Positions 54,823 through 64,000 of a stretch of 64,000 nucleotides of DNA are shown here, in pieces (positions within the stretch are counted from its first letter, which is position 1; each line of letters starts with the position of its first letter). The notes under the pieces were generated by a model. The model did not search any database. It was not told the DNA's origin and was given only the letters and a program-made list of their open reading frames with translations. The DNA comes from Bathynomus jamesi (lineage: Eukaryota > Arthropoda > Malacostraca > Isopoda > Cirolanidae). The translations under genes were made by a program, and so were the position numbers. The stretch lies in NCBI GenBank assembly GCA_023014485.1, contig JAJOZX010000944.1:152001-216000 (forward strand), in the 5' to 3' direction.

Positions 54823-57743
54823 TGTCTTACCATTTAAATTATCATAAACAGTGTTGTGACCCCTTTAAGAGACACAAGAAAAGAATCTTAAAGGGTTTAA
54901 GAAAATTACCATTAAATGTAACAGAAAAAAATCCTGCACTCCTTAATTGAAAAGTTTGTACAAACTGTTCTGTATGATTAAATGAACTTGAGGAACCTGA
55001 TAAATTATTTAATAATGTTTTTGAAACTGAGTCATCTACAAATACCTCTTCATTTCAAAGCAGTCCAGGAAGTACACATTTGCAAACTGACAATCCTGGT
55101 GAGATCAGTGATATTGAAATCTGTAGAGAACAAAACAAGAACATTCTTGAAGAAATGGACATTTCGCCAATAAAATTCTGTAAGTAGTGTATGAATTATA
55201 ATTTAGGGACTTATTTTTGTAAAGTATAGTTATCAGAAAATGCATTATATGATTTTTAAAAATCATCTAACACACTATGCAGTTTTATCAAACTTGTAAA
55301 CATAACATTCTTTAACAATTTAAGGAATCTCAAAAAAATAGTTATGTACAATAAATGAATTCTGATTAGTTATTAAATTATGAAATTTATTGCTGTAACT
55401 TACAGTAATTCTAAATTTTGGATGATGCCTTTACTTCAGATGGTATGAACACTGACAGGATATCTAAAAAAGCATCAGACAAATACAACTAGTGTGTATC
55501 TACTTTGAAAAAGAATTTTTAAGTCTTTCTTAGCATCTGTGGATAAGGGAGCATCTACATCCAAGAGATTATGCATGGAAAAAGAATTAGAAAGGTAAGG
55601 ATTGCTCAAATTCAACTAAATTAGCAACTCATGGTCACAATTAAAGACTCTTGACGTACCTATATAATTTTAGATTTTTAAAATTTCAATAGCCTAACTT
55701 TTCTTCAATATCATTCTTACGTACAGAACACAATCACACCATTTTAAGTCTAAAAAAATATCCATGGAAGGTTGATATTCTTATATTTTTTCTATTTAGG
55801 TCCTGATCTTAGAGTACATGAAATTAATAATTTCAATTTAAGAAAATTTTATCCTCTACCTTTTATTTATCTAATAGACTGTACAAAACTATGATGAGGG
55901 AGGTTGCTGAATCATTCAACTCTACAACTTCCTACCAAAGAAGGTTGCAGATTCTTACTCTATCCCTATACATGATCTCAAAAACTCAGTTCTTTGGGGC
56001 TAGTAGATATCTTGTTGGTAAAGCCAGGAGCATGAAGCAACAGTATGGAATATTGCCAAATGTTCCTAAATACAGTAAAGGGAAAAAGATAAGTGATGAA
56101 ACTATTTCTAATGTGATAGGTTTTTATGAGAACCCAGAATTTAGTCGGGTGTATCCAGGAAAAAAGGACTGTGTTAGTGTCAGAGACAAAGATGGAAACA
56201 AAATTTACAAACAAAAGCATCTCTTACTCAGTAATTTGAAAGAACTGTATCTTAGGTATGAAAAAACTGACAAGTATAAGTTTTTCAACATTTGCAGCTC
56301 TTAGACCCAAATGATGTGTTATTGCTGGAGGTACAGGTACACACACAGTTTGTATTTGTACCTATCACCAGAATCCCAAATTAATGGTTTCAGCAATTGG
56401 TGACAAGGACTTGACTTCATTCATTGATTCAAAAAAGTGTGTGCGATGTGGACAACATTAAATGTATGTTACACCAGTGTAGAGAATGTCCTGGTGTTGC
56501 TGGTGTAGATAACTATTTGAACACATTAAATGTACTGACTTCCAGGGATTCAATTGAATATGACCAGTGGACCAGCACTGACAGGGCAACTTTGTCAAAT
56601 GTAACTGTTACAGTGGAGGAATTCATTGAAAGACTTTCAGAATCAATTTATTCTCTTACTCGTTATTATTATATAGCCAAGAGTCAAAGCCTCTACATGA
56701 AGACCCTTAAGCAAAATCTCAGTGAAGATGAAGTTTTAGTACTGGGAGACTTTTCTGAGAAATATTCTTTAATCACTCAAGATGCATTACAGCTTCCATT
56801 GGATAAACGAACAAGTTACATTACACCCAATGGTTGTATATAAAATGGAAGATGGTAAATTGAGCCACACTACTAGCTATTGTATCATTAGTGATAGTTT
56901 AGATCATAACACTGCAGCACTGTATACATTTCAACAATTTTTAGTTCAAGACATTAAAGTGAGATTCCCTAATGTGAAAACAATGTTCAAGAAATTTTTC
57001 TGATGGTTGTGCTGGACAATACAAAAACTGTTTTAATTTTAGCAATTTATGCCATCATGGAACAGATTTTGGTATAAAGGCAGAGTGGAACTTTTTTGCC
57101 ACTAGTCATGGCAAAAATGCCTGTGATGGCATTGGAGGAAGTGTGAAGAGAGCAGCAGCTAAAGCTAGTTTGCAAACAACAATAACAACAGGACACATCT
57201 TGTCTCCACAGAGTTTCTATGACTTTTGTACACAAAATTTTGAGTCCAAGTTTAAATTCATTACAAAAGAACAAATAAATCATAATAAAACAGAACTCAG
57301 TAGTAGGTTTGAATGAAAAAGCAGTGACAGTGAAGGGCACACGAGGTTTTCAAAGAATTGTGCCAATGTCTCAGTGCCACATTAAAGCTTATTTAGTTTG
57401 ACTACAATGTTAGGGTTATATGACTTCTGAACAAGGTGACTCAGACATGAGTCCAGATTTAGCAAATGAGCACAAATTTCCTGTGGGAAAGGATGTTGCA
57501 TGTATTTATGATGGTAGAAAATACCTAGGAATCATTTTAGATTATTCAGAAGAATTCCAAGATTATAAAATAAAGTTTCTAACTTCTCCTATTTCCAACA
57601 AAAACAATAGATACTATTTCCCAACTAATAAAGATGATGATTGTTGGGTAGAAGCCAAAAACATCCTTCATGAAATGTCAACTAATATTCAATCTGGCAC
57701 CAGAGTTGTGTATATCTTTGAAATACATGATACTGAGAATTAG
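54823..57743 (+). pseudogene. Transposase-like gene of the SDGCxxQYKN/SHGK family
   Basis: Exon 1 is 54823 to about 55185: MSYHLNYHKQCCDPFKRHKK, then LRKLPLNVTEKNPAL with CTNC after one stop; a second stop follows. The donor is TCT|GTAAGT. Exon 2 is about 55440-55594 (donor AAAG|GTAAGG), with stops. Exon 3 starts after TCTAATAG at about 55877: RLQILTLSLYMIS, IYKQKHLLLSNLKELYLRYE, CRECPGVAGVDNYLNTL, LKQNLSEDEVLVLGDFSEKY. After a shift near 56790 follow TSYCIISDSLDHNTAALYTF, FSDGCAGQYKNCFNFSNLCH, AEWNFFATSHGKNACDGIGG. The C-terminal GKDVACIYDGRKYLGIIL...DDDCWVEAKNIL looks like a Tudor/chromo-type barrel. The Asp in SDGC is a plausible catalytic residue (inference). I recall such proteins as widespread but unannotated in arthropods. 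It is inactive because of stops and at least two frameshifts. Confidence 0.78.
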
Positions 57744-57879
57744 GTTAGGTACCAAAAATGTTTCGGATTTAATGTATTGTATAGCAATTATTTGTATTCA
57801 AGTAATGTCTTAATTTGTTCAATAAAACATAACTATACTAGCAGTATTTTTTTTGCCTTTGAAGATTGACAAAGTTGAG

Positions 57880-57883
57880 AGAC

Positions 57884-57918
<35 letters not shown>
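57880..57918. repeat. (ATT)n microsatellite
   Basis: About 11 ATT units downstream of the relict gene, just inside the right terminal repeat region. Confidence 0.93.
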
Positions 57919-58638
57919 GAGTTTTAGGAAAACACTAATAAGTTTATCTTATAGCTATACTTAATCCACTTGTAAGTCAAGGAAAACATCTTATAAAGAG
58001 TTTGATAAGTAAAATGGGCATAATGGTGTAAGTTCAAAGTCCAGCAAATAGAATGTGTTTTCAACCTCCACCACCATCTAATGAAGGGGGAAAATACACA
58101 ATCATTGACTAAGTCATATAGAAGAGTAATTGAGGTACAAAATGATGAAAAAAAATCTTGAATATCTGTATCATAGGGGGTGGGGCCCTCCCCCCAAAAA
58201 ATATTCAAACTGATATAACTTTTTAGCTATTTGATTAAATGCATTTTATTACTTAGTCAATTATTCTTTAGAATTTGAGCCTTCAAATGGTTTTTAAATT
58301 TTTTTCCTAGCTTAATTTAGGGACTGAGTGATAGACTTAAAAATTAAGGGGCCAGCCCCCACCACCAAAATTGGGGGACCCCATAACTTTTGAACCGTTA
58401 CTCTGATTGCTCTGAAACTGGAAATTTCGTGTTTTTCAGTATAAATAACCCTGTATAGCAATTTTAAGCAAAATCTAAGTGGGTGTGGTTTCAGGCAATG
58501 CCTGATTTGTCTTGGAATGACCCATATATCAATGATGCAGCTTGCTGTGTGTGAGAGAACATTCCAGAAAGCTTTCTTGACATTTTTTTTTTTTTTTTCA
58601 GGTATCACCTGTAACCCATTGTATCACATACAGTGCAA

Positions 58639-58878
58639 ATGGCGTCTCCACAAGAAAAAGCACAGTGTGTTGCCTGGTTTATAGAGACCAGATCAGATAC
58701 ACAGGTTCAACGGAACTTCAGAACTACCTACAAGAAAGAGCCACCCTCCAGACCCACGATTCGTGCATGGCACAAAAAATTTATGGAGACTGGTAGCGTC
58801 CTGCAGAGGAAGGGGGCAGGCCGGCCAGGCACAAATCCTGAGAATATCGAAACAAAAATTTGGAATAAAAACTGCTAA
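58639..58878 (+). pseudogene. Mariner/Tc3-type transposase N-terminus (DUF4817-like)
   Basis: A frame of 80 codons from MASPQEKAQCVAWFIETRSD, with YKKEPPSRPTIRAWHKKFME and TGSVLQRKGAGRPGTNPENI. This is the helix-turn-helix domain (FIET.S...VQR.FR..Y....P.R.TI..W...F..TGSV..+KG.GRP) found at the N-terminus of arthropod mariner-like transposases. The catalytic domain is absent. The nearby 58560-58600 (T-run then CAG) has no clear role. Confidence 0.85.
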
Positions 58879-58899
58879 GAGCATTCCATAGTACAAATA

Positions 58900-59680
58900 C
58901 TTTAAAAATTTTTGTTTACAGACCTGAAATAAGGTTACGGCAACAAAACATTTTGGTTAGATCATATGTAGAGAGGAAAATGAGTTGCAAAGAAAAAGTT
59001 GTAAATTTAGCAAATCTAAAGTTTGTCTTAAACTCGTTTAGAAACTTTCTTAAAGTAACCACAAATTATGTTAATTGTCACCAAAACTAAATGTACAAAT
59101 AATGTAGCTAATCTCTGTAAAAGTAGATATTTACTTAATCAAACTTCATTACGGATGCTCCTGTAATTAATTTTAATTCCAGATGTAGTAACTGTTTAGA
59201 ATAATAAAAAAAAAATTCTTTCAGAAAGTGTCAGGTTTATATTTAAATTAATTAATAAGAAGTACCGAGAAGAGATCAAAAATGAAAAACATGAAATATA
59301 TTCCTTATAAAAGTACTTATACACTGTTTTTTATAATTTCTAAATGTTTTGCCATTTACAGTAAATGGGTATAAAAGTCAAAATGTAAATTAAATTTTAG
59401 TGCCAAATAACTTTTGTCAAGATTGTGCAATTTATTTTGCTTGAATGTAGTTAATAGTTGTAGTTGTAGTATATTAATGTAGTTATTATTCTTTCCTATC
59501 ATTTAAAAATCATTGTTTCATATTACAAAAGTTATTTTAATTATTTTCTGAATAATGTTTAATTTTGAAGAATATCATTTCTTTAAAAAGAAAAAAAGCT
59601 ACCTAAGAATGAATGCATTTTGAGTGCTATAGTTGCACTGAACTAAGGTGGGGGAGAGAAGGCAATAAAGTCGGAAACTT
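58900..59680. other. No gene seen
   Basis: AT-rich sequence without recognisable features. Confidence 0.6.
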
Positions 59681-59763
59681 GGAACCAATGTGACTCAAAC
59701 CTGTGTCCCGTTGAGTCAACGCGCTACCGATCACCATCCAGACCCCCCCCCCCCCCCCCCCCC
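59681..59763 (-). repeat. tRNA-like SINE head next to a C-run
   Basis: The minus strand has A-box-like GATCGGTAGCGCGTTGA and B-box-like AGGTTTGAGTCAC about 25 bases apart, followed on the plus strand by about 20 C. It is degenerate and not a functional tRNA. Confidence 0.5.
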
Positions 59764-60094
59764 TCCAAAAAGGTTCGTGCTTTCATCTTCACATCAGAAT
59801 ATTTTCAACCAACCCAGTGTGCTGAAGGCTATCTTTCGTGTCAATTAAGACTGACTTGTAATGCCTACGCCAACAGTGAGCTCGATAATGCGCCCTGAAT
59901 ATTTTACTCAATAGATATAGTTTACAGACAAGGTTACGCTGAAACTGAAGTCTATCGACTTATTTCCGTTTTCCCTCGAATTTGAAAAATTTGACTCGAA
60001 ACCCAAAAATTTATGACTGTTCATTGACAAAATGAAGACGAGGAAATATTTGTATCTGGATTGCTTAAACGAGTTTTAAGAGGCGGGGGCGTAA

Positions 60095-60245
60095 CCTTTT
60101 TCGTAACAACAAAGGTCGCGTGATGGAGAGGACCTAAAGCTTTACGTTGGATCCAAACTACGGGTCGCTACATCTGGACACAGGACAGTCACCCATCCAT
60201 CTACAACCCTGACACAATGTCGTTTAACTTCGATGATCTTGGGAA
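60095..60245 (-). repeat. 5S-derived SINE (minus strand)
   Basis: Minus strand: AAGATCATCGAAGTTAAACG, ACATTGTGTCAGGGTTGTAG, ATGGATGGGTGACTGTCCTG (5S boxes A to C, box C almost canonical), then GATGTAGCGACCCGTAGTTT, GGATCCAACGTAAAGCTTTA, GGTCCTCTCCATCACG. It matches the 19.6-kb copy in order and spacing. Confidence 0.82.
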
Positions 60246-60379
60246 GATTTTACTGTAAATTCAACTTCACAAATTTACATGAAATTTTGTAAATCTGTGA
60301 TCTGACGAAATAAAGGTAAGCTTTTGTTTGATAACAAAACCACTTTTTTTTTCTGTTTTTTTTCACACACTTCCTTTTC

Positions 60380-61290
60380 TGACTTGCTTCAGTTGGAGCG
60401 AATTAAGAAATGGACTTTTGACTCTACCCTCATGTTCACAGACTGCTCTCGCTCGCCGCTCGGGGTGGGCGGCGCAGCAGCCTTTCCTCCCGTCGGTGAT
60501 CAAATCGGTCTCCTTACCGCAGCGGCTTCCATCTTTACAACACAGTTCTCGTCTGTCTTCCTGGTCCGCAGTTTTATCTTCCGACGCCTCTCCCCATTCT
60601 TCGTTATATTTAATCTGACTCCCGGAGCGCGCTTGAGGCCTTGTCTTCCCTCGAATCCTCCTCCTCCCCTCGCAAGTGATCGACTTTGGCTGGGTGCCCT
60701 TCCTAGCCGGCGTTCTGGGCAACGAGAGCGCGGACGCTGCAGCAAGGGAGGCGTCTTCCTGCCTTCCAGCCCCGACACGCCTCCCGTCATCGGACTTAAC
60801 GTGGATTTTTTGCGACGCCGTTCTCCGTCGGTGGCAACGCCAGTGAACGTGTTCGGGAATTTCCTGATGCGTCTATAACTCTCGGTTCTCCCGTGGCTTT
60901 CCTCCTGCCACCGTGACCGACGCTGCGTGTTGAGCGCGCACACGCACGTACGGCCACTTTATGACGGGGGACCCTGCCCCCTTATACTCTTGCGGCATTC
61001 CCACGCCATCTCTCATCTCTTGGCTTGCGCCGTTTTCGCCGTCGCACGCTCCTGACTACTATTGCCAATTTGCGATGCCAGCTCCGTTCTCACTATAGCT
61101 CTTCTGCTGTGTGATGCCTGTACCGAAAGACCTCTCTCCGTCGAACTGGTCTCCTGCCCTTCATTTAGTTGGGACCAGATTGAATGTCTTTCTCTCCCTT
61201 TCCTCTTGTCTCCTCTTTAACCACCCTTTTCCACGTCTAGCCACCTTATTTCCTCGTGTTGTCCCGTGTGCGAGAGAAGATTGTTGAAAA
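60380..61290 (+). pseudogene. LINE RNase H domain and C-terminal region (I/Jockey-like)
   Basis: GC-rich relict. FDSTLMFTDCSRSPLGVGGA (about 60418-60475) corresponds to the YTDGSK..GVGAA start of an RNase H domain, followed by SIFTTQFSSVFLV (usually SIFTAEL.AI). In another frame GVLGNESADAAAREASSCLP (about 60705) matches the conserved H..I.GNE.AD..A+EA motif, then SSDLTWIFCDAVLRRWQ. The remaining sequence to about 61290 is consistent with the C-terminal region in broken frames. The catalytic Asp-Gly is D-C here. The base composition contrasts sharply with the flanks. Confidence 0.78.
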
Positions 61291-61299
61291 TGAATGTGG

Positions 61300-61690
61300 G
61301 TAAGAGCGAGTTATTGATTGGAGAATGAATGTGGAGAGTGAAATTCAGACTGTCATGTGGTGGTCAGTGGTGAAACCCTATCGGTGGTAGTCTTTTAAGT
61401 ATCCGTGTCAAGTTGAGATGGCTAATTTGAAGTATGTGTGGCGTGCGTCGAACTGATAGAGTAAGAAATCGTGTAGTTCTGGAAAGATGTGGTATTTAGA
61501 AGTTATTGGAAGTGAAAACTGAGGAAAGTGTGTAAAGATGGTTTGGACATGTTGAAAGAATGGAAGCTAACGGAGTTGTGAAAAGGGTGTATAAGAGTGT
61601 TTGCGAAGGAAGAGAGGAAGGCCGAGAAGATGGATGGACATGGTGAATAAGTGAGCAAGTGTGGACCTGGTCTGGGTGATAGACGAAGTT
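61300..61690 (+). pseudogene. RTE-like LINE C-terminal fragment
   Basis: The translation in changing frames gives VRNRVVLERCGI, then RWFGHVERMEANGVVKRVYK and CEGREEGREDGWTW. The RWFGHVERM block is diagnostic of the C-terminus of RTE-like and related reverse transcriptases. A similar but more decayed piece is at 29915. Confidence 0.75.
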
Positions 61691-61739
61691 GCTGCAAGTC
61701 AGTTGGAATGAAGGTGGTTTGTTAGAGGTATGCAAGTTT

Positions 61740-63120
61740 GGGACACACTACTCTATTTTTGACATTGCCCGAAGCACCACCACTACATGCGTATGCGGGC
61801 CCGTAGCCACGGGAGGCACTGTTGTCTAGTGAATCAGTCGTATTTCTTCTAGTTACCTAGATATTTACTTCAAATGTAATTATTTGCATATTGTATATTA
61901 TGTTCCCTATTTCAACTGTGATTGATACTTTGTAATACGAAAGCTTTCACGTAATCTTGACGATTATGTGGTGACAACAAATTGGCACCTACACTAATGA
62001 TCAACAATTCTTATCCATTTATTTTAACATTATTGACAACATTACAATAGAGTTGGATCGCAGATTTTCTGAATTCAATTCTTCACTTTTGAAATCATTG
62101 CGTTGTTTGTTACTTCCTCTGATAATTTTCTGGTATTTGATCATTTGCTTCCAATATGTTCATTACTTGAAAACACAGGAGTGTCACTTGATACTGCACT
62201 TCTCTCTCATGAAGCTGCCTTTCAAGAAGCATGACATTGTCAAAGTTACTAGGTGAACTACAGTATTCTGATCAACGTACAAAGCTGGACAAGTTTCTGG
62301 AATGGTTCAAGCACCCTACAGACGATGCGTGAGCCATGCCAGGAAATGTCAACTAGTTCAATTAGCATTTGAGGAGGAGGAAACAACACTTAGAGTAGAG
62401 GTATCTTGTCCGAGTTTAAAAAACAAACCCGGAAACTAATGGTCTGATGTTACATTGTTCTTACAACTTTGTATTATTGTATAGTGTTTTCGCGTTGTGC
62501 TTTTTTGCGAGGTATTTTTGATACACGAGTATTTTCTGATAATATGCATATGGAAAAATGATAATTGTTTCATTTAATTTCTTAATATCAAGCACATAAT
62601 TATGGTACTTAAGTCTCAATTAAATTAGTACCCAAATGTGTCCAAGATTTATTATCATTGCATTTCTATGGCAAGACAAGGTATAGGGAAGGCTTTTTCG
62701 CCCTTAAAGGATGACATTTTTTGTGCCCCCTCAAATGTTTTGGATGCCTCCCTAAAGGTATAAGCTTGGCTACGAGCTCGGCCGTATGAAGCTTCAAGGT
62801 GTGAAATTTAGTCAGGATGGGTAGCGAACGTTGGTTCACAGGGACGCCTGTGTGAATGAATGTAGAGTATGTGAACACTAGTTTTAACCTTTTCTCCTTT
62901 CCACTACCTTCTGTATTTCACTAGTATACCCGGGTTATTTCTGCTTTCTCACCCCAGTTTGTTGGGGGAAAAAAAATTACACACACACACACACAAAATT
63001 TGCCAGGCGCCAGTAGGGCCAGAATTGAGTTATTTATACCACTATATTCCCCCACCCTTCTATCCCGTGGGTGAGTCAGGGAGCAGATTGGACTTGTACG
63101 TATGGTCGAAATCAATCAAA
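61740..63120. other. No gene recognised
   Basis: AT-rich sequence with open frames of at most 70 codons (62053-62256 plus, 62666-62878 minus), without domains. A short (CA)n run lies at about 62980-62994. Confidence 0.45.
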
Positions 63121-63129
63121 TATCGTTAT

Positions 63130-63700
63130 TGATTAAAATAAATTTTAATCAATTATATATTTTCCTTCACTTTTTATGACTGACACCTCTCTACAAGCAT
63201 TTCGATTCAGTGTTGATAAAATTCCTTCGGTTTAGAAGCAAAAAACTCGGAGAGGGCAATGTTGATACCCTTGAAACTTTCAAGTTCTTTCCCGTCAAGA
63301 TAGTTTTGAGGACTTCTGAATAGGTGGCAATCTGATGGTGCAAAGTCTGGCGAATACATAGGATGTGGGATTTTTTTCCAACCAAGCTGTTCAATTTTGG
63401 CAGTGGCGATTTGAGTATGAGGACGCGCGTTGTCCTGTTGAAATACAACACCCTTGCGATTGGCCAAAAAAAGGGAGTTTTTGAAATGTAGCGCTCAATC
63501 TTTGGAGTTGCTGATAGTAGACTTCGGCTGTAATTGTTTAAAATAAACCACTCCTTGAATATCCCACTAAACGCACAGCGAAACCTTCCTTGGGTGCAAA
63601 TATCCTCTTTGCTGTGGTGTAACAGATTCCCCAGCACTAACCCACTGCCGATGACACTTAACACTGATAAAGCACCCAATTTTCATCCCCAGTAATGAGT
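63130..63700 (-). pseudogene. Mariner transposase C-terminal half (SETMAR-like)
   Basis: Minus strand: frame-shifted WVFRWDIQGVVYFKQL-like start near 63580, then MANRKGVVFQQDNARPHTQI, LGWKKIPHPMYSPDFAPSDC, HLFRSPQNYLDGKELESFKG and a KPKEFYQH ending near 63207, followed by decayed C-terminal sequence. These are the second and third catalytic aspartates of a DD34D mariner; I count 33 residues between them here, one fewer than usual. The N-terminal half is not seen within the window. Confidence 0.85.
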
Positions 63701-63805
63701 AAAGTGACCATATTTTTAGGAGCAAAAAGCGGGACATTTTTCTATTTTTGGAGTTATAAACTAAAATCACTATATTTTCAGGAGCCAAAAGCGGGACACC
63801 TCTCT
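63700..63805. repeat. Diverged direct repeat
   Basis: ATATTTTTAGGAGCAAAAAG + CGGGACA (about 63710-63737) recurs as ATATTTTCAGGAGCCAAAAG + CGGGACA about 62 bases on. Origin unknown; it could be the subterminal region of a DNA transposon. Confidence 0.6.
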
Positions 63806-64000
63806 ACCTTATGTATGTATATATGTGTGTGTATGTATGTGGAACAATTATTACTTCACTGCTTGTATTTTTCTCTTGAGTATATAATTATGAAAAAAAT
63901 TAACTCGACTGAGAATGGCTTATACAATGACACCGATACACAATATTATCGTACTTGCTTTTCAATTCCCCTACTTTTCAGTAGATGAAATCTTCCGGAG

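Larger units (their letters stand above)
53930..58524 (+). mobile_element. 4.6-kb transposon with ~450-bp terminal inverted repeats
   Basis: Left repeat about 53930-54379 and right repeat about 58080-58524 are inverted copies over their whole length: TGGGTCATTCCAGGACAAAT versus TGGGTCATTCCAAGACAAAT at the ends, then CAATCAGAGTAACnGTTCAA, CTGGCCCCTTAAT, TTGACTnnnAGTAATAAAATG, TATCAGTTTGAATATTTTTT, ATGACTTAGTCAATGA. The arms have some indels. Flanks are ATAT/TATA, so a 2- or 4-base TA-rich target duplication is likely but cannot be fixed. The interior carries a three-exon gene. It starts 17 bases after the 50307-53913 pogo-like element ends. Confidence 0.92.

Noticed and set aside
60324..60943. 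GC-rich frames read as a novel host gene (60324-60878 plus, 60943-60500 minus)
   Set aside because: Two plus frames contain RNase H motifs in the correct order (FTDCSRSPLGVGGAAA, then GNESADAAAREAS), which identifies a frameshifted LINE; the minus frame is its shadow.
1..64000. Endogenous viral element or LTR retrotransposon
   Set aside because: I saw no protease, integrase, gag-like zinc knuckle or envelope pattern and no long direct terminal repeats; reverse-transcriptase hits all belong to non-LTR types.

Overview
The window looks like arthropod nuclear DNA made almost entirely of transposable elements and simple repeats. I found no convincing host protein gene, no functional rRNA or tRNA gene, no CRISPR array and no viral gene. 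The arthropod call is an inference. It rests on TTAGG-type runs (about 1747-1763, and inside one repeat family), on the element repertoire (Tc3/mariner with DUF4817-type helix-turn-helix, ZMYM1-like and BED-type hAT, CR1-like LINEs, 5S-derived SINEs) and on very long (TA)n tracts. I cannot name a species; a crustacean or chelicerate would fit.

Layout. 0-10 kb: a degenerate mariner, microsatellites, palindromes, tRNA-like and 5S-like SINEs, a CR1 3' end, and a mariner with inverted 3' ends. 10-15 kb: foldback hairpins and two LINE remnants. 15.1-18.9 kb: a nearly intact hAT element with a spliced transposase gene, perfect 8-bp target duplication and matching termini. 19-24 kb: a 5S SINE, MITEs, a non-autonomous hAT, and a mariner rearranged by an apparent double template switch. 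25.4-27.5 kb: a Russian doll of four hAT-type elements, three with perfect 8-bp target duplications. 27.5-28.5 kb: two further short elements with target duplications. 30-34.6 kb: a 449-bp tandem duplication and a LINE interrupted by an internally deleted derivative of the 15-kb hAT. 35.2-36.1 kb: a foldback element built from two inverted mariner 3' halves. 36.5-39.1 kb: a DNA transposon with a relict gene of a family I cannot name. 39.9-41.3 kb: large palindromic MITEs. 42.6-43.5 kb: a hAT MITE whose inner 17-bp unit has expanded to about 41 copies. 44-50 kb: two hAT transposase relics and an unidentified 270-codon open frame. 50.3-53.9 kb: a four-level nest (pogo-like > LINE > hAT > Tc1). 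53.9-58.5 kb: a transposon with about 450-bp terminal inverted repeats and a three-exon, now broken, transposase-like gene. 58.5-64 kb: mariner and LINE remnants and one more 5S SINE.

The autonomous gene bodies seen here (15.6, 37, 46.8, 51.4 and 55-57 kb) all carry stops or frameshifts. Perfect target duplications and near-identical duplications nevertheless show that some activity and rearrangement is recent. The most novel material is the long-TIR transposon at 53.9-58.5 kb, the 36.5-39.1 kb transposon, the open frame at 48.6-49.4 kb, and the palindromic elements that mariner sequences have formed. All family assignments come from reading translations and motifs; no database search was possible.
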